From contig NZ_CP136520.1 in the NCBI RefSeq assembly GCF_032813545.1, positions 3,404,001-3,468,000 on the forward strand: a DNA stretch of 64,000 bases, in the 5' to 3' direction. Shown here piece by piece: positions 26,421 through 35,067 of this stretch; positions within the stretch are counted from its first letter, which is position 1; every line of letters begins with the position of its first letter. Below the pieces are notes generated by a model. It was not told where the DNA came from, did no database searches, and saw nothing but the letters and a program-made list of their open reading frames with translations. The DNA is from Nodosilinea sp. E11. Lineage in GTDB: Bacteria; Cyanobacteriota; Cyanobacteriia; Phormidesmidales; Phormidesmidaceae. The position numbers and the translations under genes were made by a program.

Positions 26421-27149
26421 CTATTCTTCACCCGGTTCCACTATCCGCTGAAACAGATAGCCAGTACCCCGAGCGGTGAGAATAAGTTCGGGGTTGCTAG
26501 GGTCGTCTTCGAGTTTGGCCCGCAGACGGGAAATGTGAACATCGACCACGCGGGTATCGACGTGACGCTCTGGGGTGTAGCCCCAAACTTCTTGCAAAAT
26601 CTCGGAGCGGGAGAAAGGCTCTCCAGAACGGCTGACCAGCAATTCTAGCAGGCTGAACTCCATGCCCGTGAGGCGAATGCGCTCGTCGCCTTTATAAACT
26701 TGGCGCTTGTTAGTGTCGATGCGAATAGTGTTGACAGAGATGACCCCAGAACTGGGGATGCCAGTCATGCCAGTTTTATCGACCCGGCGCAGCACCGAAC
26801 GAATGCGGGCCTCTAGCTCTTTGGGGGAGAAAGGTTTAACGACATAGTCGTCGGCACCCAACTCTAGGCCAGTGATGCGATCGGCCACATCGCCTAGGGC
26901 AGTGAGCATAATGATAGGGATGTCAGACTCTTTGCGTAGCTCTTGGCAGACACCGTAGCCGTCAAGCTTCGGCATCATCACATCGAGTACCACCAGGTCG
27001 GGATCGGCGTTGCGAAAGGTCTCTAGCGCCTCTTCGCCATCGGCGGCAGTAACAACGTCGTAACCAATCATCGATAGGCGGGTTTCAAGAATGCGACGAA
27101 TGCTGGCCTCATCATCGACTACCAGAATCTTTTCTTTGTTATTTTCCAA
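26421..27149 (-). CDS. rpaB: response regulator RpaB (OmpR/PhoB family, Ycf27)
   Basis: Essential cyanobacterial regulator that binds HLR1 sites to control photosystem and high-light genes and influences phycobilisome energy transfer. Seen: receiver domain with ILVVDDEASIRR, the phospho-acceptor Asp in LVVLDVMMPKLDGYGVCQELRK, TALGDVADRITGLELGADDYVVKPFSP, and a winged-helix domain with EVWGYTPERHVDTRVVDVHISRLRAKLE. The sequence is nearly the family consensus. Starts are non-ATG: TTG 27149 (LENNKEK, behind GGGAG at about 11 bases) fits known N-termini; a GTG at 27158 is the alternative. No HLR1 site was recognised upstream. Confidence 0.93.
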   Translation of the reverse strand: MENNKEKILVVDDEASIRRILETRLSMIGYDVVTAADGEEALETFRNADPDLVVLDVMMPKLDGYGVCQELRKESDIPIIMLTALGDVADRITGLELGADDYVVKPFSPKELEARIRSVLRRVDKTGMTGIPSSGVISVNTIRIDTNKRQVYKGDERIRLTGMEFSLLELLVSRSGEPFSRSEILQEVWGYTPERHVDTRVVDVHISRLRAKLEDDPSNPELILTARGTGYLFQRIVEPGEE

Positions 27150-27449
27150 GGCTCTCACGTCTCCCTACATAACGTCATATTCTATAAACAATCGCAACGT
27201 TTAATGATTAACTTTTGAAAGCTAACGCGTTGAGCACGCTACACAGCTACCGATACTGCGGGAGTCGGCTCCTGAAACGCTGCTGAAATCAGGACATACA
27301 ACGCTTGTCTATTCTAGGTGTATTGATGTATTGATTCATGCCCCATGCTTGAAACATCTACGCTTTAGGCTTTTTTAAGCTTTATTGCGGAGTCACCGCC
27401 AGCCTGCAAGGCCAACTATTGCCCTCAGTTATGGTGGGCAGGGGAAAAC

Positions 27450-28970
27450 ATGGCTAAATCGCGCTCAATTTTTGTCTGCAACGAATGTGGGGCTGAGTCA
27501 CCTCAGTATTTTGGCCGCTGCCCGGTGTGCAACAGCTGGAACGCCTTGGTAGAGCAAGCTCAGCCAGTGAAGGAGACGAGCGCTCGGGCGGCAGCCCTGG
27601 GGCGCAGCCGGGGCGGAGCGACAACCGCAAAAACCAGCCAGCCGCGCCTGGCCATGACCCTTAATCAAATTCAGGACCATCCCCAAGCTCGCTTGCCTTC
27701 GGGCTATGGCGAACTCGACCGGGTGTTGGGGGGTGGCATTGTGCCAGGGTCGCTGGTGCTGCTGGGGGGCGACCCCGGCATTGGCAAATCGACGCTGCTA
27801 TTGCAGGTGGCAAACCAGCTGGCGGCCCGACAGCGGGTGCTGTACGTGTGCGCGGAGGAGTCGGGGCAGCAGGTGAAGCTGCGGTGGCAGCGACTGGGGC
27901 CAGTGGGGAAGGTGGGCAGTGAGGAAGTAGGGGGTAGAGGGGAGAATTCAAAGGGTAAAGGTCAAAAGGTCAAAAAAGAAGCGGCAGAAGATCCGGAGGT
28001 CTATGAAACTTCTGGTATGGAGGCGGTGGATTCTCAGCTGTTTTTGCTGCCGGAGATTGACCTAGAGACGATTTTGATGGAGCTGGAGTCGCTGAAGCCG
28101 ACGGTAGCCGTGATCGATAGTATTCAGGCGCTCTACTACGCAGCGCTAACTTCGGCTCCTGGATCGGTTTCGCAGGTGCGGGAATGTACATCGGCGCTGA
28201 TGCAGCTGGCGAAGCGATCCAATATTTCGCTGTTTATTGTGGGGCACGTGACCAAGGAAGGGGCGATCGCCGGGCCAAAAGTGCTGGAGCACCTGGTCGA
28301 TACGGTGCTGTACTTTGAGGGCGATCGCTTTGCCAGCCACCGCCTGCTGCGCTCCGTCAAAAACCGGTTTGGGGCCACCCACGAGCTGGGCGTATTTGAA
28401 ATGGTCGATCGCGGTCTTGCGGAGATCAGCAACCCCTCGGCCCTGTTTTTGGGCAACCGCGACGAGCAGGTACCGGGCATTGCCACCATCGTTGCCTGCG
28501 AGGGCACTCGGCCCCTGGTGGTGGAGCTGCAATCGCTGGTCAGCCCCACGAGCTACAGTTCGCCCCGTCGTTCGACGACAGGCGTGGAGTACAACCGACT
28601 ACTGCAAATTTTGGCGGTGCTGGAGAAGCGGGTGGGCATTCCCCTCTCAAAGCTCGATGCCTACGTGGCGTCGTCGGGGGGGCTAGCGGTGGGAGAACCG
28701 GCGGCGGATCTGGGCATTGCGATTTCGGTGGTGGCCAGTTTTCGCGATCGCCTGGTAGACCCAGAGCTGGTACTAATCGGCGAAGTGGGCCTGGGCGGCC
28801 AGGTGCGACCGATCTCTCAGCTAGAGCTACGGCTAAAGGAAGCAGCCAAGCTGGGCTTTAAGCGGGCGATCGTGCCCAAGGGTCAGTCGGTTAAGGTCGA
28901 TGGGCTGGAGATTGTGGAAGTGTCGCGGGTGGTGGATGCGATCGCCCACGCGCTGAAGGGGAGTGGGTAG
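27450..28970 (+). CDS. radA: DNA repair protein RadA
   Basis: RecA-like helicase that extends branch migration during recombinational repair. Seen: N-terminal C4 zinc finger (CNECG and CPVCNSW), Walker A GGDPGIGKSTLLLQ near residue 108, the RadA-specific KNRFG in LRSVKNRFGATHELG, and a Lon-like C-terminal domain (SGGLAVGEPAADLGIA). About 40 residues near 150-190 form a Gly/Lys/Glu-rich stretch (KGKGQKVKKEAAED) between ESGQQVKLRWQRLG and LPEIDLETI. That stretch is not part of the usual core, and its DNA looks like a short purine-rich repeat. Confidence 0.95.
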   Translation: MAKSRSIFVCNECGAESPQYFGRCPVCNSWNALVEQAQPVKETSARAAALGRSRGGATTAKTSQPRLAMTLNQIQDHPQARLPSGYGELDRVLGGGIVPGSLVLLGGDPGIGKSTLLLQVANQLAARQRVLYVCAEESGQQVKLRWQRLGPVGKVGSEEVGGRGENSKGKGQKVKKEAAEDPEVYETSGMEAVDSQLFLLPEIDLETILMELESLKPTVAVIDSIQALYYAALTSAPGSVSQVRECTSALMQLAKRSNISLFIVGHVTKEGAIAGPKVLEHLVDTVLYFEGDRFASHRLLRSVKNRFGATHELGVFEMVDRGLAEISNPSALFLGNRDEQVPGIATIVACEGTRPLVVELQSLVSPTSYSSPRRSTTGVEYNRLLQILAVLEKRVGIPLSKLDAYVASSGGLAVGEPAADLGIAISVVASFRDRLVDPELVLIGEVGLGGQVRPISQLELRLKEAAKLGFKRAIVPKGQSVKVDGLEIVEVSRVVDAIAHALKGSG

Positions 28971-29102
28971 GGGTCAGGTGTCAGGTGCTGGGGATCATGA
29001 CTACCTAACGTTGTGAACCTCAAACCTGCGACCCTTACCCCTCTCCAGCATGAAAGGCTAAGATAATGTAAAGAAACTGAAACATTGCCTTGGAGGCGTG
29101 CC

Positions 29103-29375
29103 ATGAACCCCACCGTCGAAATCTACACCTGGAGTAGCTGTCCCTTCTGTATTCGGGCTAAGCGGCTACTCGATCAAAAAGAGATTGACTACACTGAATA
29201 CTGCATTGACGGGGACGAGGTGGCCCGCAGCGAAATGTCTCAGCGGGCTAACGGACGGCGATCGCTGCCGCAAATCTTTATTAACGATCACCACGTCGGT
29301 GGTTGCGATGATCTGTTCGCCCTCGATGCCCAAGGCGGCGTAGAGCCTCTGCTGTCAGCAGCCTCCGCCAGCTAA
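29103..29375 (+). CDS. grxC: glutaredoxin 3
   Basis: Small thiol oxidoreductase that uses glutathione to reduce disulfides. Seen: the active site SSCPFCIRAKRLLDQ near residue 10, LPQIFINDHHVGGCDDLFALD with the cis-Pro glutathione site, and a length of 90 aa. ATG 29103 follows GGAGG at a good distance; a longer form beginning at 29085 adds six unsupported residues. It is convergent with hpf across a shared terminator. Confidence 0.94.
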   Translation: MNPTVEIYTWSSCPFCIRAKRLLDQKEIDYTEYCIDGDEVARSEMSQRANGRRSLPQIFINDHHVGGCDDLFALDAQGGVEPLLSAASAS

Positions 29376-29408
29376 CCTGCATTATTCATAACGCTAAGGC
29401 AAGGCCCG

Positions 29409-29484
29409 TCATTCCCGTGAAAACGGGTATCTACGCGAAGCAACCTGCTCCCGACTGGGTTCCCGCCTCCGCGCGCATGACACC
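29409..29484. repeat. REP/nemis-like dyad repeat, degenerate copy
   Basis: The sequence begins CGTCATTCCCGTGAAAACGGG and ends GTTCCCGCCTCCGCGCGCATGAC. This matches the well known bacterial dyad that reads GTCATTCCCGCGAA and its complement at the ends, here with several substitutions. It lies in the grxC-hpf gap. Confidence 0.6.
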
Positions 29485-29532
29485 TTTTAGCGCCTACTCG
29501 CGTGAATAATCCGCGCTAAGCGCCATTAACGC

Positions 29533-29596
29533 AAAGACCCGGCTTCTTCAGGAGATACACAGATGATTCTGTGCTCTAGGAAGAAGCCGGGTCTTT
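29533..29596. terminator. bidirectional terminator between grxC and hpf
   Basis: AAAGACCCGGCTTCTT (29533-29548) pairs perfectly with AAGAAGCCGGGTCTTT (29581-29596), 16 bp. The 32-base loop holds an inner 6-bp stem, CACAGA with TCTGTG. It can serve both convergent genes. Confidence 0.9.
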
Positions 29597-29608
29597 AGTT
29601 AGGCAAGC

Positions 29609-30259
29609 CTAGCTGTGGGCAGCGGCCTCAGCGGAGTGCTTGGCTGTGCTGTTGCCGTTGAGGTGGCCATTTGAGTTGGCTTTGCGGGGCTGAATTAGCC
29701 CATAACCGCCGTGGTTGCGCTCATAGATCACGTTCATTTCATGGGTTTCTGCATTGAGAAACATGTAGAAATCGTGGTCAATTACGCTGAGCTGCTCTAG
29801 GGCTTCGGTCACGGTCATGGGGGCCATGGCGAAGTACTTGGTCCGAATCACCTCCTCCGGCAGCTGAGGCTCACTGGTGCTGAGCACGCGAGAGACATCG
29901 GTTGCTGGCGCTTCGTTGAGATAGGCTTCGGTGGTTTTACCTAGGTTGCCCTGCATACGAGTGTTGCGCTTTTCTTTGAACTTGCGCAGCTGGCGGCTGA
30001 TTTTATCGGCCACTAGGTCGATGCTGGCGTAGAGGTTTTCGTTGCTCTCTTGGGCTCTGACAACGGCACCGTCTACAAACAGGGTGACCTCAGCAGATTG
30101 GCTAGCCTCAATTCTAGGGTTTTTGGCTACGGATAGATGGACGTCAACCTCGTTGGTTAGGTGCTTGAAGTGGCTCACCGCCTTGAGGATTTTTTGTTCT
30201 ACATGCTCCCGAATCGCGTCTGTGATCTCAATATTTCTGCCATGGATTACCAGCTTCAT
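29609..30259 (-). CDS. hpf: ribosome hibernation-promoting factor, long form (LrtA)
   Basis: Binds the 30S decoding site and dimerises ribosomes in the dark or at rest; cyanobacterial homologs are known as light-repressed transcript A. Seen: an S30AE domain over residues 1-100 (IHGRNIEITDAIREHVEQK), a linker, then the C-terminal dimerisation domain with EEVIRTKYFAMAPMTVTEALEQL and VDHDFYMF-like IDHDFYMFLNAET. Length 216 aa. Regulation by light is known for relatives; no signal for it was recognised here. Confidence 0.95.
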   Translation of the reverse strand: MKLVIHGRNIEITDAIREHVEQKILKAVSHFKHLTNEVDVHLSVAKNPRIEASQSAEVTLFVDGAVVRAQESNENLYASIDLVADKISRQLRKFKEKRNTRMQGNLGKTTEAYLNEAPATDVSRVLSTSEPQLPEEVIRTKYFAMAPMTVTEALEQLSVIDHDFYMFLNAETHEMNVIYERNHGGYGLIQPRKANSNGHLNGNSTAKHSAEAAAHS

Positions 30260-30414
30260 AAAGCGGACTCCTTGATACGTCGGCTCATGGTTTCACCCTA
30301 ACACCTTGTATTCTGCACAACAGGGTCCGTTAGAATCCTTTGCATGGGTTGATAATTCTTGATTGCAAATCCCCGAAGAAATCAGCCATTCTCGATGATT
30401 TACGGTTGACAAGC

Positions 30415-31098
30415 ATGGCGCAAAACCACAAGGGAGCAACGATTTCCTGCGATGTTTACGACCTGGGGCTCAGACCCTTTGTAGACGTCTGGAGGTTGCA
30501 AAAGGACTTAGTGCAGCGCCACCGCGAGCAGCCCCAGCCCGATCGCCTGCTGCTAGTCGAGCACCCCGGTGTCTATACTCTCGGCCAGGGCTCAACGCTG
30601 GATTACCTCAGGCAGCCCGAGGCGGCGTTGCCCTACCCTCTGTTTCGCACTGAGCGGGGTGGTGAAGTCACCCACCATTGCCCCGGCCAACTGGTGGGCT
30701 ACCCAATTCTTGACCTAAAGCGGTACCAGAGTGACCTGCACTGGTACCTACGCCAGCTCGAAGAGGTGCTGATTCAAACGCTCGCTAGGTTTGGGGTAGT
30801 TGCCAGCCGCCAGCCGGGGCTGACGGGGGTATGGGTAGGCGATCGCAAGCTAGCGGCAATTGGGATTAAAGTCAGCCGCTGGGTGACGATGCACGGCTTT
30901 GCGCTCAATGTTTGCCCTGACTTAGCGGGGTTTCAGCCCATTGTGCCCTGCGGTATTGCCGATAAATCGGTGGGCAGCCTGGCCCAGTTTTGCCCAGGGG
31001 TAACGGTGGCAGTGGTGCGGCCTGTGATGATTGCCTGCTTTGGCCAGGTGTTTGGGGCTAGCCCGGTCATACAGAATGGCGACCCACTGGACCTTTGA
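30415..31098 (+). CDS. lipB: lipoyl(octanoyl) transferase LipB
   Basis: Transfers octanoyl from ACP to lipoyl domains, the first step of protein lipoylation. Seen: [16 protein letters not shown], the signature [19 protein letters not shown], the catalytic lysine in [20 protein letters not shown], and the catalytic cysteine in IVPCGI. Length 227 aa from ATG 30415; an upstream frame opening at 30340 lacks conservation. Its 3' end overlaps the convergent DUF721 gene by 32 bases. Confidence 0.94.
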   Translation: MAQNHKGATISCDVYDLGLRPFVDVWRLQKDLVQRHREQPQPDRLLLVEHPGVYTLGQGSTLDYLRQPEAALPYPLFRTERGGEVTHHCPGQLVGYPILDLKRYQSDLHWYLRQLEEVLIQTLARFGVVASRQPGLTGVWVGDRKLAAIGIKVSRWVTMHGFALNVCPDLAGFQPIVPCGIADKSVGSLAQFCPGVTVAVVRPVMIACFGQVFGASPVIQNGDPLDL

Positions 31099-31660
31099 GT
31101 CCGTGCACGGCGCAAATGCTACAGCGGCCCCAGCGCTTGAGTTCGCCCAGGGGGCAGGGGCACTGACACTGAGGACAGAGGGGTTGCTGGGCTGCGAGTT
31201 GCTGAGTCAGGCTAGCCCAGCGCTCAAAACTTTCTGTGGCTGTTTGGGGGCGCTGGGGCGATCGCGGAATGGCCCGAGGCTCAAAACAGGGATGTTGCCG
31301 CAGCCACTCTGGTACCTCTGGCAGGGCTGAAACAGCCGCTTTAGCAGAGGTACCAGCTTTGTTGTGTTTATACCAGTCGCCGCTAGAGAAGCGAATGTCT
31401 TGGAGTTGGAGCTGGAGGCGATCGTTGAGTTTGGCGAGAATCCTCAATCTCTCTAGGGTGAGGGTTTGTGCCCACATCGGGTTGGCCACGGCCACGTAGA
31501 GCACGTCTTGATCGAGGCGTACCGGAGCCGCCTGGCGGGCCACCCCTTCCCCCACCACGGCAGACCAGCTGTTAAGCACCCGACGATATTCCCCCCGCCC
31601 CCGCCAACGGGGCTGCTGCTCTAGGTGATGAATCACGCTATTGATCGAGTTCAGGGGCAT
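31067..31660 (-). CDS. DUF721 (DciA-like) protein with a C-terminal cysteine cluster
   Basis: The N-terminal 90 residues match the DUF721 fold ([35 protein letters not shown]), the family of the DciA helicase operator that helps load DnaB in many bacteria. The C-terminus has CPQCQCPCP and later CSIC, which looks like a zinc ribbon. DciA function is inference. ATG 31660 was chosen over a longer form (31723) whose extra residues are hydrophobic and unconserved. It is convergent with, and overlaps, lipB. Confidence 0.8.
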   Translation of the reverse strand: MPLNSINSVIHHLEQQPRWRGRGEYRRVLNSWSAVVGEGVARQAAPVRLDQDVLYVAVANPMWAQTLTLERLRILAKLNDRLQLQLQDIRFSSGDWYKHNKAGTSAKAAVSALPEVPEWLRQHPCFEPRAIPRSPQRPQTATESFERWASLTQQLAAQQPLCPQCQCPCPLGELKRWGRCSICAVHGLKGPVGRHSV

Positions 31661-31895
31661 AGCAAACTGGGGCGGGCAGAAACACAACCATAGCGTAGTC
31701 AACGGTAGCGCAGTGCAACCCAACAGATTGCCGTGATGCTGTTGGGGCAGGTGATAGCAACGGGGGCAGAAGCCTGTTTGGTCGTCGTCTGGCCCCCTAG
31801 GCAGTTCGGCAATTTTAGAGAACTCAGATTACCCTGAGTTTAGGCCTTTTGCTTTGGCCAGTCTTCAGCCGCCGCGCAACTTCATCCCTAGACCC

Positions 31896-33476
31896 ATGGC
31901 TTCCATTCTTGACCCGCCCATTTTGACCAAAGTTGCCAAGATGAAGGAGCGTGTCTGTTGGCAGCATCCAGTTTTCATGGAGCGTCGCATTGACCAGACC
32001 CGCCTGATTCTCGAAGACGGTCACAGCGATGATGCGGCGTTTTCGTTTTTGGTGATTGGCGACAGTGGCTCTGGGCCGCACCCCGACCATCATCCCCAGC
32101 GGCGCATTGCCGAGCAAATGGTGCCCCATCTGCAAGACTGCCGATTTTTGCTACATACCGGCGATGTGGTGTATCAGGTAGGCTCTAGCGAGCAGTACCC
32201 CGAGAACTTTATTCACCCCTATCAAGAATGGCTCGTGGGGGGCGATCGCCCCGATCAAGTCGCCTTTGATGAGATGCTGTTTCGGTTTCCGTTTTTGGCG
32301 GTGCCAGGCAACCACGACTACTACAACCTACCTAGGCTATATAGCCTCTTGGTGCAGGTGAGCCGACCCGTGCGCCAACTGCTAAGGCTCACCCTCAACC
32401 CCAACGTAGGCTGGCGCGGCTCTGGGGTGGGCGATGCCTATGCGCGGGCTTTCTTAGACTATTTGAAAGGCATGCCCGCCGACCGGCTGGCCGATCACCT
32501 CGATCGCCACTACGGCCCCTGGAATGAAAAAAGCCTGGGGTTGCGCTACCAGCCGGGGCAGTTTACCCGCTTGCCCAACCGGTACTACACCTTCCGCTAT
32601 GGCGGCATTGATTTTTTTGCCCTCGACTCCAGTACCTTTAACGACCCGGTTCTGTCGCCCCAACAGGCGATGAATCCGACCCATCGGCAGCGGCTGGCCG
32701 CTCAGCGGGCCGCTATTCAACAGCAGCAGCAGCAGGTGAGGGAAGAAGCCTTGCATCTGCAAAGCACCGACCCCCACGCCCAAGAGCGCTTAGACGACCT
32801 CCAGGCCAAGCGTGAGCAACTGGAGGAAATGCTGCTCGATATTGAAAAGCAGATTCACCCCGGCCCCACCGCCCTGGTCGATACAGAGCAACTGCTGTGG
32901 CTGCGGGATGCCCTAATTGCCTCTTGGCAAGACTCCTCGGTGCGGGGGCGCATACTCTTTTTCCACCATCCCCCCTACGTGACGGAAGCCACCAAGTGGG
33001 ACCAGGGCCAGACTATGGCGATTCGCCAGAACCTGCGCTGGGTGCTCGACCAGGTGGCTGCTGCCGTACCCGAAATTGGTACCCACCGCCCGCCCGTTAA
33101 CCTGGTGCTCAACGGCCATGCCCACTGTTTTGAATACATCAAGACCGAGGCGACGGGTTACGCCGATAGCCACATGAACTGCGTAGTCTGCGGCGGCAGC
33201 GGGCTGAGTCTGCGGCGGCAGCGCCCCGAAGGCACCATGCTCTATGAACCCCTAGGGGCCAATGCCGATGGCAAAATGGAGTTTAAGCTAGTAGCCAAAT
33301 CGCAGCTGTATATTGGCTTGACGGGGCACAAAGCCAAGCGGCGGCGACCCTACTCGTTTGTGCGCATTGATGTCACCCCCGATCCGGTGCCTCAGTTTGT
33401 GTTGACGCCCTATATTTCGGAGCGATCGCACCAAGATTGGGAGGATTATGCCTTGGATCCGTTGGTGTTGAGTTAG
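31896..33476 (+). CDS. metallophosphoesterase (calcineurin-like), 526 aa
   Basis: Seen: the dimetal motifs in order, FLVIGDSGSG near residue 52, LHTGDVVYQ near 87, AVPGNHDYYN near 130, FFHHPPYV near 356, and NGHAHCFEY near 399. Between the GNHD motif and the C-terminal metal ligands lies a charged, probably coiled-coil insert (LAAQRAAIQQQQQQVREEALH, then LEEMLLDIEKQ). No signal peptide, so probably cytoplasmic. The first in-frame ATG at 31896 was chosen. The substrate cannot be assigned. Confidence 0.87.
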   Translation: MASILDPPILTKVAKMKERVCWQHPVFMERRIDQTRLILEDGHSDDAAFSFLVIGDSGSGPHPDHHPQRRIAEQMVPHLQDCRFLLHTGDVVYQVGSSEQYPENFIHPYQEWLVGGDRPDQVAFDEMLFRFPFLAVPGNHDYYNLPRLYSLLVQVSRPVRQLLRLTLNPNVGWRGSGVGDAYARAFLDYLKGMPADRLADHLDRHYGPWNEKSLGLRYQPGQFTRLPNRYYTFRYGGIDFFALDSSTFNDPVLSPQQAMNPTHRQRLAAQRAAIQQQQQQVREEALHLQSTDPHAQERLDDLQAKREQLEEMLLDIEKQIHPGPTALVDTEQLLWLRDALIASWQDSSVRGRILFFHHPPYVTEATKWDQGQTMAIRQNLRWVLDQVAAAVPEIGTHRPPVNLVLNGHAHCFEYIKTEATGYADSHMNCVVCGGSGLSLRRQRPEGTMLYEPLGANADGKMEFKLVAKSQLYIGLTGHKAKRRRPYSFVRIDVTPDPVPQFVLTPYISERSHQDWEDYALDPLVLS

Positions 33477-33534
33477 CTGGTGGTTAACAATCGGATGGGG
33501 ACAGGGCTGGGCCAGATCTAGGGAGACCTCTGCA

Positions 33535-34137
33535 ATGGCAACGGAACACATTTCACCACAGGCCGAGGCAATTTTACGTTTTTGGTTTGGCGACCCAGCC
33601 GATGCCTCTGGAGAGTACGGCCAGCAGCGATCGGTGTGGTTTAAGAAAGACCCGGCCTTTGATGCCACCATGCGGCAGCTGTTTTTGCCAGAGTATGAGC
33701 AGGCGGCGGCAGGCGCACTGAACGACTGGCGCAACCAACCCCGCGCCTGTCTGGCCCTGGTGCTGTTGCTCGATCAATGGCCCCGCAATTTATTTCGCGG
33801 GGACAGGCGGAGCTTTGCCAGCGATGGCGCAGCTCTAAAAACAGCCTATTTTGCCCTGGCCCAAGGCTACGATCAGCAGGTTTTACCGGTGGAGCGCATA
33901 TTCTTTTACCTGCCTCTAGAGCACAGCGAAGCGCTGGCGGATCAGGAACGCAGTGTAGCGCTGGCGCGATCGCTACACAGTGCCCACCCCGAATTTGCTT
34001 CCATCCTCGACTATGCTCTGCGGCACCAGCAAGTAATTCAGCGGTTCGGGCGATTTCCCCACCGCAACGAGATCTTAGGCCGCGCAACCACGGCAGCAGA
34101 GGCAGAGTTTTTGCGGCAGCCGGGGTCGAGGTTTTGA
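33535..34137 (+). CDS. DUF924 family protein
   Basis: Seen: ILRFWFGDP at the N-terminus, VWFKKDPAFDATMRQLF, LVLLLDQWPRNLFRGDRRSFASD, FFYLPLEHSEALADQE, and FGRFPHRNEILGR, the conserved signature of this bacterial family, which has a TPR-like helical fold. Length 200 aa. Its function is not established. It begins 58 bases after the metallophosphoesterase and may be cotranscribed. Confidence 0.9.
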   Translation: MATEHISPQAEAILRFWFGDPADASGEYGQQRSVWFKKDPAFDATMRQLFLPEYEQAAAGALNDWRNQPRACLALVLLLDQWPRNLFRGDRRSFASDGAALKTAYFALAQGYDQQVLPVERIFFYLPLEHSEALADQERSVALARSLHSAHPEFASILDYALRHQQVIQRFGRFPHRNEILGRATTAAEAEFLRQPGSRF

Positions 34138-34139
34138 TT

Positions 34140-34290
34140 GGGGCAAGGGGGCATGTGTCAGGTTTTAGGAGCAAGGTGACAACTCGATCCGAAATCTGAA
34201 ACCTTGGACCCGATTAATCCACCCCTGCCCCTCCCAGGAGGGGATCCCAATACCTGGAACCCGAAACCCTGTACCCGAACTCCTGGCCCG
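34140..34290. repeat. degenerate heptad-type repeats after the DUF924 gene
   Basis: From about 34150 the sequence runs GTGTCAGGTTTTAGG, then CTGAAACCTTGGACCCGA, then ACCTGGAACCCGAAACCCTG and TACCCGAACTCC. Several units are seven bases long with core ACCC(G/T)(A/G)(A/T). This resembles the short tandemly repeated repetitive sequences of filamentous cyanobacteria. Related fragments occur near 28970 and 42290. Confidence 0.6.
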
Positions 34291-34295
34291 TCCCC

Positions 34296-34973
34296 CTATC
34301 CCCCCAGCCGATAGCCTTTGCCGTAGACCGTGTGGATGATCGGCGGAGTGCCCTTGGGTTCGATCTTGCGGCGCAGCAGGCGTATTTGGGCCGCGACGAC
34401 GTTGCTGCTGGGGGCGTCTTGGTCATCCCAGACGCCTTGGTAGATCTGCTCGTGGGTGAGCACTTGGTTGGCGTGGCGCAGCAGGTAGGCCAGCAGACGG
34501 GTTTCTTTTTCGGAGAGTTCGGCGGGTTGCCCCTGGCGATGGGCAAGCTGGTTAGCTTCGTCGAGGGTGAGGTCTGCGTAGGTGAACCGGGCTGGAGGAG
34601 GAGAATCTAGGTTGGGCGATCGCCGCAGCAGCGCCCGCACCCGCGCCAGCAGTTCGCGCAGCTCGAAGGGTTTGACTAAGTAATCGTCGGCTCCGGCATC
34701 GAGACCATCGACGCGATCGTTGAGGGTGTCTTTGGCGGTGAGAAACAGCACGGGGGTGGTGTCTTGGCGCGATCGCACCTGGCGACAAATCTCTAGCCCG
34801 CTCAGCCCCGGCAGCATCCAGTCGAGAATCAGCAGATCGTAGCCGCCCTGGCTGGCTAGCTTGCAGCCCGACTCCCCATCAGTAGACACATCCACCTCGT
34901 AGCCCTCACGGCTGAGCAGGCGACTGAGCGGGTCGGCCAGTTCTACTTCATCATCAACGAGCAGAATCTTCAT
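34296..34973 (-). CDS. OmpR-family response regulator, RppA-like
   Basis: Seen: a receiver domain (ILLVDDEVELADPLSRLL, phospho-acceptor Asp in LLILDWMLPGLSGLEICR, AKDTLNDRVDGLDAGADDYLVKPFELREL) and a winged-helix domain (LSEKETRLLAYLLRHANQVLT, IIHTVYGKGYRLGG). The pattern fits RppA, a redox/nickel-linked regulator known in Synechocystis. Its usual partner kinase gene (rppB) is not next to it: glpK lies upstream on the same strand, and the DUF924 gene is downstream. ATG 34973. Confidence 0.85.
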   Translation of the reverse strand: MKILLVDDEVELADPLSRLLSREGYEVDVSTDGESGCKLASQGGYDLLILDWMLPGLSGLEICRQVRSRQDTTPVLFLTAKDTLNDRVDGLDAGADDYLVKPFELRELLARVRALLRRSPNLDSPPPARFTYADLTLDEANQLAHRQGQPAELSEKETRLLAYLLRHANQVLTHEQIYQGVWDDQDAPSSNVVAAQIRLLRRKIEPKGTPPIIHTVYGKGYRLGG

Positions 34974-35007
34974 GGGGAAGATAACGGGTTAAGGAATGGG
35001 ATGTGGG

Positions 35008-35043
35008 AGGGGATAGTGCCCACCCGTTGGAAAACTATCCCCT
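35008..35043 (-). terminator. stem-loop between glpK and the RppA-like gene
   Basis: AGGGGATAGT (35008-35017) pairs perfectly with ACTATCCCCT (35034-35043), 10 bp. There is no T tail on the minus strand, so it may be a weak terminator or a message-stabilising structure. Confidence 0.5.
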
Positions 35044-35067
35044 AGTGTATGCCATGGTGAAATGGCC

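Noticed and set aside
27181-27449. HLR1 sites for RpaB autoregulation
   Set aside because: No paired TTACA-type repeats with the right spacing were seen.
31824-32135. 103-codon minus-strand frame at the metallophosphoesterase start
   Set aside because: Antisense to a conserved enzyme with intact motifs; no features of its own.
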